From NCBI RefSeq assembly GCF_007992495.1, contig NZ_BKAJ01000127.1:1-42988 (forward strand): a stretch of DNA of 42,988 bases, given 5' to 3'. The stretch comes from Reyranella soli. Its GTDB lineage: Bacteria; Pseudomonadota; Alphaproteobacteria; Reyranellales; Reyranellaceae. The notes under the pieces were generated by a model, which saw only the letters and a program-made list of their open reading frames with translations, was not told where the DNA came from and ran no database searches. Positions 16,229-22,898 of this stretch are shown here, piece after piece; the first letter of the stretch is position 1, and each line of letters starts with the position of its first letter. A program made the position numbers and the translations under genes.

Positions 16229-17233
16229 GTGAAACGCCTGCTTTCCCGCCGCTCTACGCTCGCCGCTGCGACCATTCTGCCGGTGGCCAATCTGTTGCCT
16301 CGCGACGTGGCGGCCGACGGCCCGTGGAAGCCGAGCCAGGGCATGCGCATCGTCGTTCCGGCCGCTCCCGGCGGCACGACCGACATCGTCGCCCGCCTGC
16401 TGGCGGCCTACCTGCAGCAGGCTTGGGGCCAGTCCTGCGTGGCCGACAACAAGTCGGGCGCGGGCGGCGTCATCGGCTCCAACGAGGTCGTGAAGGCCGC
16501 CGCCGACGGCCACACCGCCCTGATGGGCAATATCGGCCCGCAGTCGATCGCCTACTCGCTCTACCGCAACATGCCCTACGGGCCGCAGAGCCTGGCGCCG
16601 GTGTCCTGCGTGATCACCGCCCCCAACGTGCTGGTGGTCCATCCCTCGGTGCCGGCCAAGACCGTCCCTGAGTTCGTCGCCTGGCTGAAGGCCCAGAACG
16701 GCAAGGTCTCCTACGCCTCCTCCGGCACCGGCCAGTCGCCGCACCTGTCGGGCGCCTGGTTCCTGCAGCTCACCGGCACCAAGGCCGAGCACATCCCCTA
16801 TCGCGGCGCCGCCCCCGCCCTGCAGGACCTGACGGCGGGCGTGACCCAGTTCTTCTTCGACAACCTCACGACCTCGATCGAGTTCGTGCGGGCCGGCAAG
16901 CTCCGGGCGCTGGGGCTGACCTCGGCGCAGCGCAATCCGCTGACGCCCGACCTGGTGCCGATCTGCGAGACCATGCCGGAGCTGAAGCCGTTCGACGTGT
17001 CGACCTGGTTCGGGGTGTTCCTGCCGGCGGCGACGCCCAAGCCTGTCATCGAGGCCTACAACGCCCAGATGAAGGGCTGGCTCGACGATGCCAAGACAAA
17101 GGAGCGCTTCTCGACCATGGCGGGCTTCCCCGCCTACGGCACGCCGGCGGCGTTCGACAAGTTCGTCGCCGCGCAGATCGCGCTTTGGAAGGGCGTGATC
17201 GACAAGGAAGGGCTGAAGCTCGACGTCAACTGA
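16229..17233 (+). CDS. Bug/TctC-family tripartite tricarboxylate transporter binding protein
   Basis: A 334-residue periplasmic binding protein of the Bug family, which presents carboxylates or related ligands to TctAB membrane partners or acts as an orphan sensor. Typical blocks are present: IVVPAAPGGTTDIVARLLA, NKSGAGGVIGS, PHLSGAWF, YRGAAPALQDL, and the C-terminal AYNAQMKGWL. An N-terminal signal with a paired arginine (LSRRSTLAAA) ends near residue 29. The start is GTG at 16229, six bases after GAGGAAA. No TctA or TctB gene is visible. The stop abuts that of the SDR gene on the other strand with no spacer. Confidence 0.93.
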   Translation: MKRLLSRRSTLAAATILPVANLLPRDVAADGPWKPSQGMRIVVPAAPGGTTDIVARLLAAYLQQAWGQSCVADNKSGAGGVIGSNEVVKAAADGHTALMGNIGPQSIAYSLYRNMPYGPQSLAPVSCVITAPNVLVVHPSVPAKTVPEFVAWLKAQNGKVSYASSGTGQSPHLSGAWFLQLTGTKAEHIPYRGAAPALQDLTAGVTQFFFDNLTTSIEFVRAGKLRALGLTSAQRNPLTPDLVPICETMPELKPFDVSTWFGVFLPAATPKPVIEAYNAQMKGWLDDAKTKERFSTMAGFPAYGTPAAFDKFVAAQIALWKGVIDKEGLKLDVN

Positions 17234-18028
17234 TCACATGATCTGGTTGACGACACCGCCATCGACCCGCATGGCCGCGCCCGACGTCCCGGACGCGGCC
17301 TCGCTGCAGAGATAGACGCCCAGCGCCGCCACCTCGTCGGCCGAGGTGAATCGGCGGAGCAGCGAGGTCGGACGGAAATCGCGAAAGAAGGCGGCCTCGA
17401 TCTCGGCCACGGTGATGCCGGCGGCCTTGGCCCGCTCGGCGCGCAGCCGGTCGGTGTTCTCGGTGTGGGTCGGGCCGGGCAGCAGAGCGTTCACCGTGAC
17501 GCCGGTGCCGGCCAGTTCCATGGCGAAGCCGCGCGAGATCGCGAGCTGCGCGGTCTTGGTCATGCCGTAGTGGATCATCTCCTTGGGGATGTTGAGCGCC
17601 GATTCGCTCGACACGAACACGACGCGCCCCCAGCCACGTTTGGCCATGCCCGGCGCATAGTGACGCGTGAAGCGCACGCCGCTCATGACGTTGACCTCGA
17701 AGAAGCGCTGCCATTCGCCGTCGTCGATCTCGAAGGCCGGGTTGCGGCCGTAGATGCCGAGGTTGTTCACCAGGATGTCGACCTCCGGCACCTTGTCGAA
17801 CACGGCCTTGGCGCCGGCGGCTGTGCCGCCGTCCGCGACGATGCCCGTGACCTTGGCATCGGCGACCGCCTCCTTGATGCGCGTCAGCGCGGCATCGACG
17901 GTCGCCTGGCTGCGGCCCGTCACGACGACGCTGGCGCCTTCGGATGCCAGTCCCTTGGCGATGGCAAGACCAATGCCGGCCGTCGAGCCGGTCACTAATG
18001 CATGCTTGCCGGCAAGCCCCAGATCCAT
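17234..18028 (-). CDS. Short-chain dehydrogenase/reductase (SDR)
   Basis: A 264-residue classical SDR, a cytoplasmic NAD(P)-dependent oxidoreductase. The cofactor motif TGSTAGIG is at 13-20, NNLG near 88-91, the catalytic serine is in VSSES (about 140), and the active-site pair is Y154 and K158 (YGMTK). The C-terminal SGAAMRVDGGVVNQIM is typical. TGRS after the second strand suggests NADP preference. It is the third gene of a minus-strand run with a GNAT gene (7 bp gap) and a PaaK-like gene. The substrate is unknown; 3-ketoacyl or hydroxyacid substrates would fit a CoA-ligase neighbour. Confidence 0.92.
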   Translation of the reverse strand: MDLGLAGKHALVTGSTAGIGLAIAKGLASEGASVVVTGRSQATVDAALTRIKEAVADAKVTGIVADGGTAAGAKAVFDKVPEVDILVNNLGIYGRNPAFEIDDGEWQRFFEVNVMSGVRFTRHYAPGMAKRGWGRVVFVSSESALNIPKEMIHYGMTKTAQLAISRGFAMELAGTGVTVNALLPGPTHTENTDRLRAERAKAAGITVAEIEAAFFRDFRPTSLLRRFTSADEVAALGVYLCSEAASGTSGAAMRVDGGVVNQIM

Positions 18029-18035
18029 GTCACCC

Positions 18036-18485
18036 TCACCCGAATTGCGGCCGGCGATCTGACAACGTGCGGTCCATGCGCACGGACGTGCCCTTCACGC
18101 GATAGCCGATGCGCTCGTAGAAGGCGTGCGCCCGCTTGCGGTCGACACGGCTGTAGAGCGATGCCGACGGAAGCTTCCGGCTGCGTGCCCAGGCCTCGGC
18201 CTCGCGCATCAGTGCTTCGCCGACACCGCTGCTGCGGGCTTCGCTGTCGACGACCAGCGCCTGCACGACGGCTTCACACGGCTTTTCGAGCGCCGGCCGC
18301 TCGAAGACATGCAGGACGCCCACCACGGTACCGTCGATCTCGGCAACGACGATGCGATGTCCATCTTCCGCGAGAACCCGCTCGAAGCGGGCGCCGAACG
18401 CCGCCTCGTCCGGCGCGTCCGCCAGTTGCCCGATCAGGCGATGGACGGCGGTGACGTCGGCGGGGTGCGCGTCACGAACGATCAT
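18036..18485 (-). CDS. GNAT-family N-acetyltransferase
   Basis: A 149-residue acetyltransferase of the GNAT fold. The acetyl-CoA loop is in the stretch around ALVVDSEARSSGVGEALM (R/Q-X-X-G-X-G/A like), preceded by the strand GVLHVFERPAL and followed by YSRVDRKRAHAFYERIGY, the usual C-terminal tyrosine region. It would transfer an acetyl group to an amine or protein amino group in the cytoplasm. The ATG overlaps the TGA of the PaaK-like gene by four bases, so expression is coupled. The acceptor is unknown. Confidence 0.9.
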   Translation of the reverse strand: MIVRDAHPADVTAVHRLIGQLADAPDEAAFGARFERVLAEDGHRIVVAEIDGTVVGVLHVFERPALEKPCEAVVQALVVDSEARSSGVGEALMREAEAWARSRKLPSASLYSRVDRKRAHAFYERIGYRVKGTSVRMDRTLSDRRPQFG

Positions 18486-19717
18486 GTGTACTTGCGGACG
18501 TCATCGATGACCTTGCCGTCGTTGGGCAGGCTGCCGGGCTGGGCGAACTCGACCTTGCCGCCGACCTTGCAGACGGTGCGGATGGTGCCTTCCATCGCCT
18601 TCTCGAGATCGGCGGACGGCGACGGCGCCTCGACCTTGAGCGTCATCGTGTCGGCCTGGTTGACCCAGTCGATGACCAGGCGCAGGCGGCCCAGGCCCGG
18701 ATGCTTCTTGGCGATCTCGGCGATTTGTTCGGGATCGACGAACATGCCGCGCACCTTGGTGCGCTGGTCGGCACGGCCCATCCAGCCCTTTATGCGCATG
18801 TTGGTGCGTCCGCAGGGGCTGGGGCCCGCCAGCACCGCCGACATGTCGCCGGTGCCGAAGCGAACCAGCGGATAGGCGCGGTTGAAGGTCGTCACCACGA
18901 CCTCGCCGACATCGCCCTCGGGCACCGGATCGCCGGTGCCGGGGCGCACGATCTCGACGATCACGCCCTCGTCGACCGTCATGCCCTGGATCGACTCAGA
19001 TTCGTAGGCGATGGTGCCCAAGTCGGCCGTGCCGTAGCTCTGCAGGCAGGTCATGCCCTTGTCGATGAACATCTGGCGCAGGCTCGGCGGCAGCGCCTCG
19101 GCGCCGACGAAGGCATGCTTCAGCGAGGAGATGTCCTTGCCGAGCTCGGCCGCCTTCTCGATCAGGATCTTCAGGAACGACGGCGTGCCGACATAGCAGT
19201 CGGGCCGGATGCCGGCGATGGCGTCGAGCTGCAATTCGGTGTTGCCGACGCCGCCCGGGACGACGGCGCAGCCCAGCGCCCGCAAGGCCGATTCCATCAT
19301 GATGCCCGCGGGTGTCAGGTGATAGGAGAAGGTGTTGTAGACGATGTGCCCCGGCCGGAAGCCCGCGGCATGCATCGCCCGCGCGCCGCGGAAATAGTCG
19401 GGCTCGTCGGTGTCGATCTCGTAGATCGGGCCGGGCGACATGAAGACGTGCCGCACCTTGCTCATGGGCACGGCGATGAGGCCGCCCATCGGCGGGTTCT
19501 TCTTCTGCACCTCGCCCAGCATGGACTTGCGCAGAACCGGCAGCCTGGCGAGCGCCTCGCGCGAGGTCACCGCGGCGGCATCGACGTCCTTCAGCCAGTC
19601 CTTGAAGAACGAGGCATTGGCCTTGGCATGGGCGATCTGCTGCGGCAGGGCCTGCATCAGCGCCTTCTCGCGCTCGGCCGGCGTGCGGGTTTCCAGCGTG
19701 TCGTAGTGCTTGGACAT
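18482..19717 (-). CDS. PaaK-like AMP-forming ligase with altered ATP loop
   Basis: A 411-residue relative of phenylacetate-CoA ligase. Matching blocks are YNTFSYHLTPAG, PGGVGNTELQLDAI, YVGTPSFLKIL, QSYGTADLGTIAYE (motif A5), YPLVRFGTGDMS, and GRADQRTKVRGMFVDPEQI joining the small domain. The serine/glycine-rich P-loop of PaaK (SSGTTG-like) is not found; its place is taken by SPGPIYEIDTDEPDYF. Such variants form their own subfamily whose chemistry I cannot assign. The start at 19717 has AAGGAAG upstream; a longer in-frame start at 19819 lacks support. First gene of a run with GNAT and SDR genes, which suggests a small biosynthetic or detoxifying pathway. Confidence 0.83.
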   Translation of the reverse strand: MSKHYDTLETRTPAEREKALMQALPQQIAHAKANASFFKDWLKDVDAAAVTSREALARLPVLRKSMLGEVQKKNPPMGGLIAVPMSKVRHVFMSPGPIYEIDTDEPDYFRGARAMHAAGFRPGHIVYNTFSYHLTPAGIMMESALRALGCAVVPGGVGNTELQLDAIAGIRPDCYVGTPSFLKILIEKAAELGKDISSLKHAFVGAEALPPSLRQMFIDKGMTCLQSYGTADLGTIAYESESIQGMTVDEGVIVEIVRPGTGDPVPEGDVGEVVVTTFNRAYPLVRFGTGDMSAVLAGPSPCGRTNMRIKGWMGRADQRTKVRGMFVDPEQIAEIAKKHPGLGRLRLVIDWVNQADTMTLKVEAPSPSADLEKAMEGTIRTVCKVGGKVEFAQPGSLPNDGKVIDDVRKYT

Positions 19718-19806
19718 GGGCGCTTCCTTTGGCTTTGCGGCACGGTAGCCGCCGGGCCGGCCTTTTGCCAAGGCAGCGGAAAGGCCGAGTTGGCTTGAGA
19801 GATGCG

Positions 19807-20052
19807 CTAGGCGTCGCATAGGGCTAAACGGCGCTCGATCCGTTCGAGCCTGTTCTCGACCCGATCGATTCGGCCCGATTGACCGGCAAAGTCACCATGC
19901 AAGTTAGCAACTTCGCCGCGGAGGTTAGTGACCGAGACTTCCAAAGAGGTCAGGCGTCCCTTGACGTCCTTCATGTCCTCCCGGAACTCGTCAAACTCCG
20001 ATCGGATGGCGCGCAAGTGCTCAAGAATCAGGTCGTTTCGCTCGTCCGCCAT
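19807..20052 (-). CDS. Coiled-coil microprotein B (paralogue of its neighbour)
   Basis: An 81-residue protein dominated by heptad repeats, from ILEHLRAIRSEFDEFRE to RIDRVENRLERIERRLAL, with no signal or membrane segment. It shares the layout and several exact words with the 75-residue gene just upstream (LILEHLR, RLTS(L/V)EVSV, NLHGDFAGQS, RIDR), so the two arose by tandem duplication; this copy has extra residues (NLRGEVANLHGD). The ATG at 20052 follows GGAGG closely. Function unknown; such proteins often form helical bundles or act as adaptors. Confidence 0.72.
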   Translation of the reverse strand: MADERNDLILEHLRAIRSEFDEFREDMKDVKGRLTSLEVSVTNLRGEVANLHGDFAGQSGRIDRVENRLERIERRLALCDA

Positions 20053-20062
20053 GGCCTCCACT

Positions 20063-20290
20063 TCAGGCTTCGCGCAACCGCAGTCGATGCTCGACCCGCT
20101 CCAGACGACCCTCGATACGGTCGATTCTCTCGGATTGGCCGGCAAAATCGCCATGCAAGTTCGCCACGGAGACCTCGACGGAGGTCAGGCGCCCCCTCAT
20201 GTCGCGCACGTCCGCGCGCAGCTCGCCCATCTCCAGCCGAAGGATGCGCAGATGCTCGAGAATGAGGGCGCTGGTCTTGTCGGTCGTCAT
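20063..20290 (-). CDS. Coiled-coil microprotein A
   Basis: A 75-residue, highly charged helical protein. Residues about 8-28 (LILEHLRILRLEMGELRADV) and 55-75 (ERIDRIEGRLERVEHRLRL) are heptad-like, separated by VSVANLHGDFAGQS. It is the first of a tandem pair; its stop is 10 bp ahead of the second copy's start. Short coiled-coil proteins of this type are common in Alphaproteobacteria and usually annotated hypothetical. No function can be assigned; the pair may heterodimerise. Confidence 0.7.
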   Translation of the reverse strand: MTTDKTSALILEHLRILRLEMGELRADVRDMRGRLTSVEVSVANLHGDFAGQSERIDRIEGRLERVEHRLRLREA

Positions 20291-20356
20291 GACCCGCTCT
20301 TGCTATGCCTGCATACCCGTACGGTCAATCTATCGTCGGTTGCAAACGCCCTGATC

Positions 20357-20386
20357 TTGCCAGCCACCGTCTTCGGCGCTTATATC
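20357..20386 (+). promoter_or_regulatory. Possible sigma-70-type promoter for the AhpD-like gene
   Basis: TTGCCA (20357-20362) and TATATC (20381-20386) are 18 bp apart, upstream of the start at 20413. Each hexamer is close to consensus for a GC-rich genome. Just downstream, TCGAATATC occurs at 20392-20400 and again at 20416-20424, flanking the ribosome site; this could be chance. Confidence 0.4.
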
Positions 20387-20412
20387 AGAGTTCGAATATC
20401 TTGAGGTTGCCG

Positions 20413-20895
20413 ATGTCGAATATCCGAATTTCCTACGAGACCTTCCAGAAGACCGCGCCTGGCGCGCAGGCTGCCCTGCTGGCCATGGGCAAGAGCACCG
20501 AGGAATCGGGTCTCGACAAGACGATCGTCGAGCTCGCCAAGCTGCGCGTGTCGCAGATCAACAACTGCGCCTTCTGCCTGCAGATCCATCTCAACGTGTC
20601 GCGGCGGCTCGGCCTGCCGCAGGAGAAGCTCGACCTGGTGGCGACCTGGCCCGAGGCCGGCATCTTCTCCGACAAGGAGTGCGCGGCGCTCGCCTGGGCC
20701 GAGACGCTGACGCGGCTCGACGGGCGCAGCGTGCCGGACGAGGCCTATGAAAGCGTGCGCCGGCACTTCAGCGAGAACGAGGTGATTGCACTCAGCGTCG
20801 CGGTCGCCAACATCAATGCCTGGAACCGGCTGGGGGCGGCTTTCCGCTTCGCGCCGCCGATCCCGAAGAAGGCGTCGGAGAGCAAGGCGGCCTGA
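20413..20895 (+). CDS. AhpD-like carboxymuconolactone decarboxylase family protein
   Basis: A 160-residue all-helical CMD-domain protein. The redox motif is C52-X2-C55-X3-H59 within NNCAFCLQIHLN, preceded by ELAKLRVSQI, as in AhpD and other peroxidase-type members; true decarboxylases lack the CXXC. It probably acts as a thiol-dependent peroxidase or peroxide-repair partner in the cytoplasm. LAWAETLTRLDGR and AVANINAWNRLGAAFR match the second half of the family. The start at 20413 follows GAGG (20403-20406); an upstream frame start at 20305 adds an unsupported extension. It stands alone with its own promoter-like site. Confidence 0.92.
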   Translation: MSNIRISYETFQKTAPGAQAALLAMGKSTEESGLDKTIVELAKLRVSQINNCAFCLQIHLNVSRRLGLPQEKLDLVATWPEAGIFSDKECAALAWAETLTRLDGRSVPDEAYESVRRHFSENEVIALSVAVANINAWNRLGAAFRFAPPIPKKASESKAA

Positions 20896-20922
20896 TTTTT
20901 TCTAAGACCGATCCACGATTGG

Positions 20923-20951
20923 TTGAAGCTGCAGCCCCGCCTGCCTACATG
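20923..20951 (+). promoter_or_regulatory. Weak promoter candidate for the Gdx exporter leader
   Basis: TTGAAG (20923-20928) and TACATG (20946-20951) are 17 bp apart and would start RNA just before the first riboswitch hairpin at 20961. The hexamers match consensus only partly. The position is the main argument. Confidence 0.25.
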
Positions 20952-20960
20952 CGGCGGCGC

Positions 20961-21029
20961 GAGGCCACGTCCTCCCCCAATCGAATGGGCACATGTCCGG
21001 GACGGCCCGGCTCTGGATAAGGAGAGCCG
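20961..21029 (+). promoter_or_regulatory. Candidate guanidine-II (mini-ykkC) riboswitch with Shine-Dalgarno switch
   Basis: The guanidine-II class is two small hairpins with ACGR loops ahead of Gdx-type exporter genes. Here the second hairpin is exact: CCGGG (20997-21001), loop ACGG (21002-21005), CCCGG (21006-21010). A first hairpin is possible at 20961-20974, GAGG/CCTC with a six-base loop CCACGT that keeps ACG but not the final purine. The 22-nt linker is in the known range. CGGCTCT (21008-21014) can also pair with AGAGCCG (21023-21029), putting the AAGG of the ribosome site in its loop. That stem overlaps the second hairpin by three bases, so the two exclude each other: ligand-stabilised P2 would free the ribosome site and switch translation on. 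The non-canonical first loop is the main doubt. Confidence 0.58.
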
Positions 21030-21031
21030 AT

Positions 21032-21355
21032 ATGGCGTGGGTATATCTGGGCGTCGCGGGCCTGCTGGAGATCGTGTGGGCTTCGGCCATGAAGCATTCG
21101 GAGGGCTTCACGAAGCTCTGGCCGACCATCATCAGCCTTGTGGGCATGGTCGCGAGCATGATCCTGCTGTCGATCTCGATGAAGACGCTGCCGCTCGGCA
21201 CCGCCTACTCGGTGTGGACCGGCATCGGCGCCGCCGGCGCCTTCATCTTCGGCATCGTCATCCTGGGCGAGCAGGCGAGCTTCGGACGTATCGCGGCGGC
21301 CGTGCTGATCGTGAGCGGCCTCATCCTGATGAAGCTGTCGGATAATTCGGCTTAG
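21032..21355 (+). CDS. gdx: Small multidrug resistance family guanidinium exporter (Gdx/SugE)
   Basis: A 107-residue, four-helix inner-membrane antiporter. The helix-1 glutamate is in GLLEIVWASAMKHSEGFTKL, and LGTAYSVWTGIGAAGAFIFG forms the dimer helix with the Gdx-type WTGIGA signature that separates guanidinium exporters from EmrE-type drug pumps. Gdx exports guanidinium in exchange for protons as a dual-topology dimer, and single-gene members like this one assemble as homodimers. The start at 21032 follows AAGGAG (21019-21024); the frame extends 13 codons upstream without support. The leader looks like a guanidine-II riboswitch, fitting this role. Confidence 0.92.
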   Translation: MAWVYLGVAGLLEIVWASAMKHSEGFTKLWPTIISLVGMVASMILLSISMKTLPLGTAYSVWTGIGAAGAFIFGIVILGEQASFGRIAAAVLIVSGLILMKLSDNSA

Positions 21356-21383
21356 TCGCGCAACAGCGTCGTCCACTCGTCGT

Positions 21384-22178
21384 TCATGTAAACTCCATCG
21401 CTTCGATTGCCTCGACCAGCTTCTGCATATCAGCGGCGTAGAAGCCGGCACTGTTCAGGGTGTTGACTTCGACGACCTTCAACTGGCCGCCGACCCGACC
21501 CACGTCAAGCACGTAGGCGCGATGCGGCTGCCACGCCTGCTCGGCCATGGACTGAGCGAACGCACGCACATCCTCGTCCACGTTGCTTTCATAGATGACC
21601 GTCTCGTATCGCCGATACACTGAGGCCGTCACCAGCTTGCGGTCGACGATCCAGCATCGAGTCTCCTGAGCGATCTCTCGCGGGGGAGAGATCACCAGAC
21701 GCGTATCCGTGGTCACGTCGAGACGTTCATCGGGCTTGGCGGTGTCGACCATCCGCTGGACCTTGTCACGCCATTCCATGAACTCTTCCCGACCATAGAC
21801 CTTGGCTGGGAACGCCTTGGTGTCGCTGGCCGGGCGCACGAACGAGGGATCACGGAAGTAGTGCGGCGCATCCTGTAACGAACAGACCACGCAGTCCGCG
21901 TTCAACATGTGGTGCTTCCATGCGACTAGGAAATCCTCGTGCTGGAGATGGCCCACGTCGAAACAGCCCGGCACCCAGCCCTTCTCGCGGGCGACGTGGC
22001 GCATTGAGTAGGAGCCGATCACGATCACGTTCCCCTCCGGAGAGATGTCGGGGATGATCTGGCCGACGATCGGGACGACCTGATGCAGGCTGTGCGGGAT
22101 TCCCCACCGCGGCAGGTGCTCGGCGAGGAATCGCAGACCGCTTTCGTAACGCAGATCGTCTTGGATGACCCAATGCAT
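21384..22178 (-). CDS. R2K-clade ATP-grasp protein
   Basis: A 264-residue ATP-grasp enzyme that fits the R2K clade, a group proposed to be amide/peptide ligases and often seen in phages and conflict or modification systems. Visible blocks are FVRPASDTKAF (113-123), TRCWIVDRKLVTASVYRRY (173-191), YVLDVG (222-227) and the C-terminal Mg/ATP strand VVEVNTLNSAGFY (235-247). ATP-grasp enzymes join a carboxylate to an amine or thiol through an acyl-phosphate. No partner peptide, phage gene or toxin is next to it; the divergent neighbour is a small membrane protein. By eye its third codon positions are less GC-rich than nearby genes, which could mean transfer, but I have not counted. The ribosome site is weak. 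Confidence 0.82.
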   Translation of the reverse strand: MHWVIQDDLRYESGLRFLAEHLPRWGIPHSLHQVVPIVGQIIPDISPEGNVIVIGSYSMRHVAREKGWVPGCFDVGHLQHEDFLVAWKHHMLNADCVVCSLQDAPHYFRDPSFVRPASDTKAFPAKVYGREEFMEWRDKVQRMVDTAKPDERLDVTTDTRLVISPPREIAQETRCWIVDRKLVTASVYRRYETVIYESNVDEDVRAFAQSMAEQAWQPHRAYVLDVGRVGGQLKVVEVNTLNSAGFYAADMQKLVEAIEAMEFT

Positions 22179-22225
22179 CAGGTTCTCGCGATGTAGTAGC
22201 GCAGGACCTAGCCATGTCCCACTCC

Positions 22226-22259
22226 TCCTCGACCCTAAACCACGGGGTTAGGGCGAGGA
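22226..22259. promoter_or_regulatory. Strong hairpin in the divergent gap
   Basis: TCCTCG (22226-22231), CCCTAA (22233-22238) and CC (22240-22241) pair with GG (22246-22247), TTAGGG (22248-22253) and CGAGGA (22254-22259), leaving two single bulged A residues and a four-base loop ACGG (22242-22245). It sits between the ATP-grasp and membrane-protein genes. It could be an operator palindrome or an RNA leader hairpin; there is no U-tail. Confidence 0.45.
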
Positions 22260-22330
22260 ATCGCATCCAGATGGGGGCCCCCGAAGTCACTCTACCTGCG
22301 AGGTAATTGCCTAATACCCGCCGCCCGCCA

Positions 22331-22708
22331 ATGCTCGACGGCATGTGGACTGCCCTTGCCTTCGCCATCGTCGGCGCCATTCACCTGATGCCGGTCGCGC
22401 CGGTGTTCGTTCCCGAGACGCTGTCGCGTCTCTACGGCATCGCGCCCAGCGACACGACATTGCTGGTGCTGATGCGCCATCGCGCGCTGCTGCTGGCGCT
22501 GGTCGGCATCCTCTGCCTATGGGCAAGCTGGGCGCCCGGCGTGCGGCCGGCCGCGCTGCTGGCCGCCGCGATCAACGTCGTGGGCTTCCTGGGCTTCTAT
22601 GCGCTCTACGGCAATCCGGCGGGCGCGCTGCGCACCATCGCCATCGCCGACCTCGTCGCGCTGCCGCCGCTTGCCTTCGCGGCGTGGATGACGCTTATGC
22701 GCACCTAG
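22331..22708 (+). CDS. Small four-helix membrane protein of unknown function
   Basis: About 125 residues with four hydrophobic segments, beginning TALAFAIVGAIHLMPVAPV and ending TIAIADLVALPPLAFAAWM; the loop after helix 1 has ETLSRLYGIAPSD and helix 2 is preceded by LMRHRALL. Similar proteins are common in Alphaproteobacteria and sometimes carry misleading enzyme names; I assign none. The start is uncertain: TTG at 22307 follows GAGG too closely, ATG at 22331 and 22343 lack clear ribosome sites. I chose 22331 because the first helix begins soon after it. Confidence 0.65.
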   Translation: MLDGMWTALAFAIVGAIHLMPVAPVFVPETLSRLYGIAPSDTTLLVLMRHRALLLALVGILCLWASWAPGVRPAALLAAAINVVGFLGFYALYGNPAGALRTIAIADLVALPPLAFAAWMTLMRT

Positions 22709-22890
22709 GCGCGCGGCCTCGACCTCGCAACAAGCGACTTGTTTTCGTCGCTTGGCCGGCGACGTCGACGAACGGCTTCAACAATGTGAGAGATGGCAGC
22801 TCGCGCCGGCCTCGCAGTCCGAAGCTCGGCAGCGGTCAGCGGCGCGTCGTCTCTTGCCCGGCCCCGCCGACTCTGCTCAGACTTTTTCAT
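22705..22890 (-). pseudogene. Truncated BrnA-like antitoxin relic
   Basis: A 61-codon frame starting at 22890 with GAGG six bases upstream, just past the livF stop. Its N-terminal half, MKKSEQSRRGRARDDAPLTA then ELRTARPARA and IVEAVRRRRRPS, resembles the BrnA antitoxin family (DDAPxTxxELxxARPA, then a GRP linker). In intact members a ribbon-helix-helix DNA-binding domain follows (RLDPDV then GWQTRIN). Here that domain is absent: the frame stops after SLVARSRPRA and no RHH coding is seen in other frames. No BrnT toxin is adjacent. I call it a decayed relic; a small functional gene is less likely. Confidence 0.42.
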
Positions 22891-22898
22891 GGGCATCC

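Noticed and set aside
22226..22259. A second guanidine-II riboswitch before the small membrane protein
   Set aside because: One ACGG-loop hairpin is present but there is no second hairpin, no ribosome-site switch, and the downstream gene is not a known guanidine gene.
21384..22708. A prophage or phage-defence island around the ATP-grasp gene
   Set aside because: No integrase, structural, nuclease, toxin or attachment-site sequence is visible on either side.
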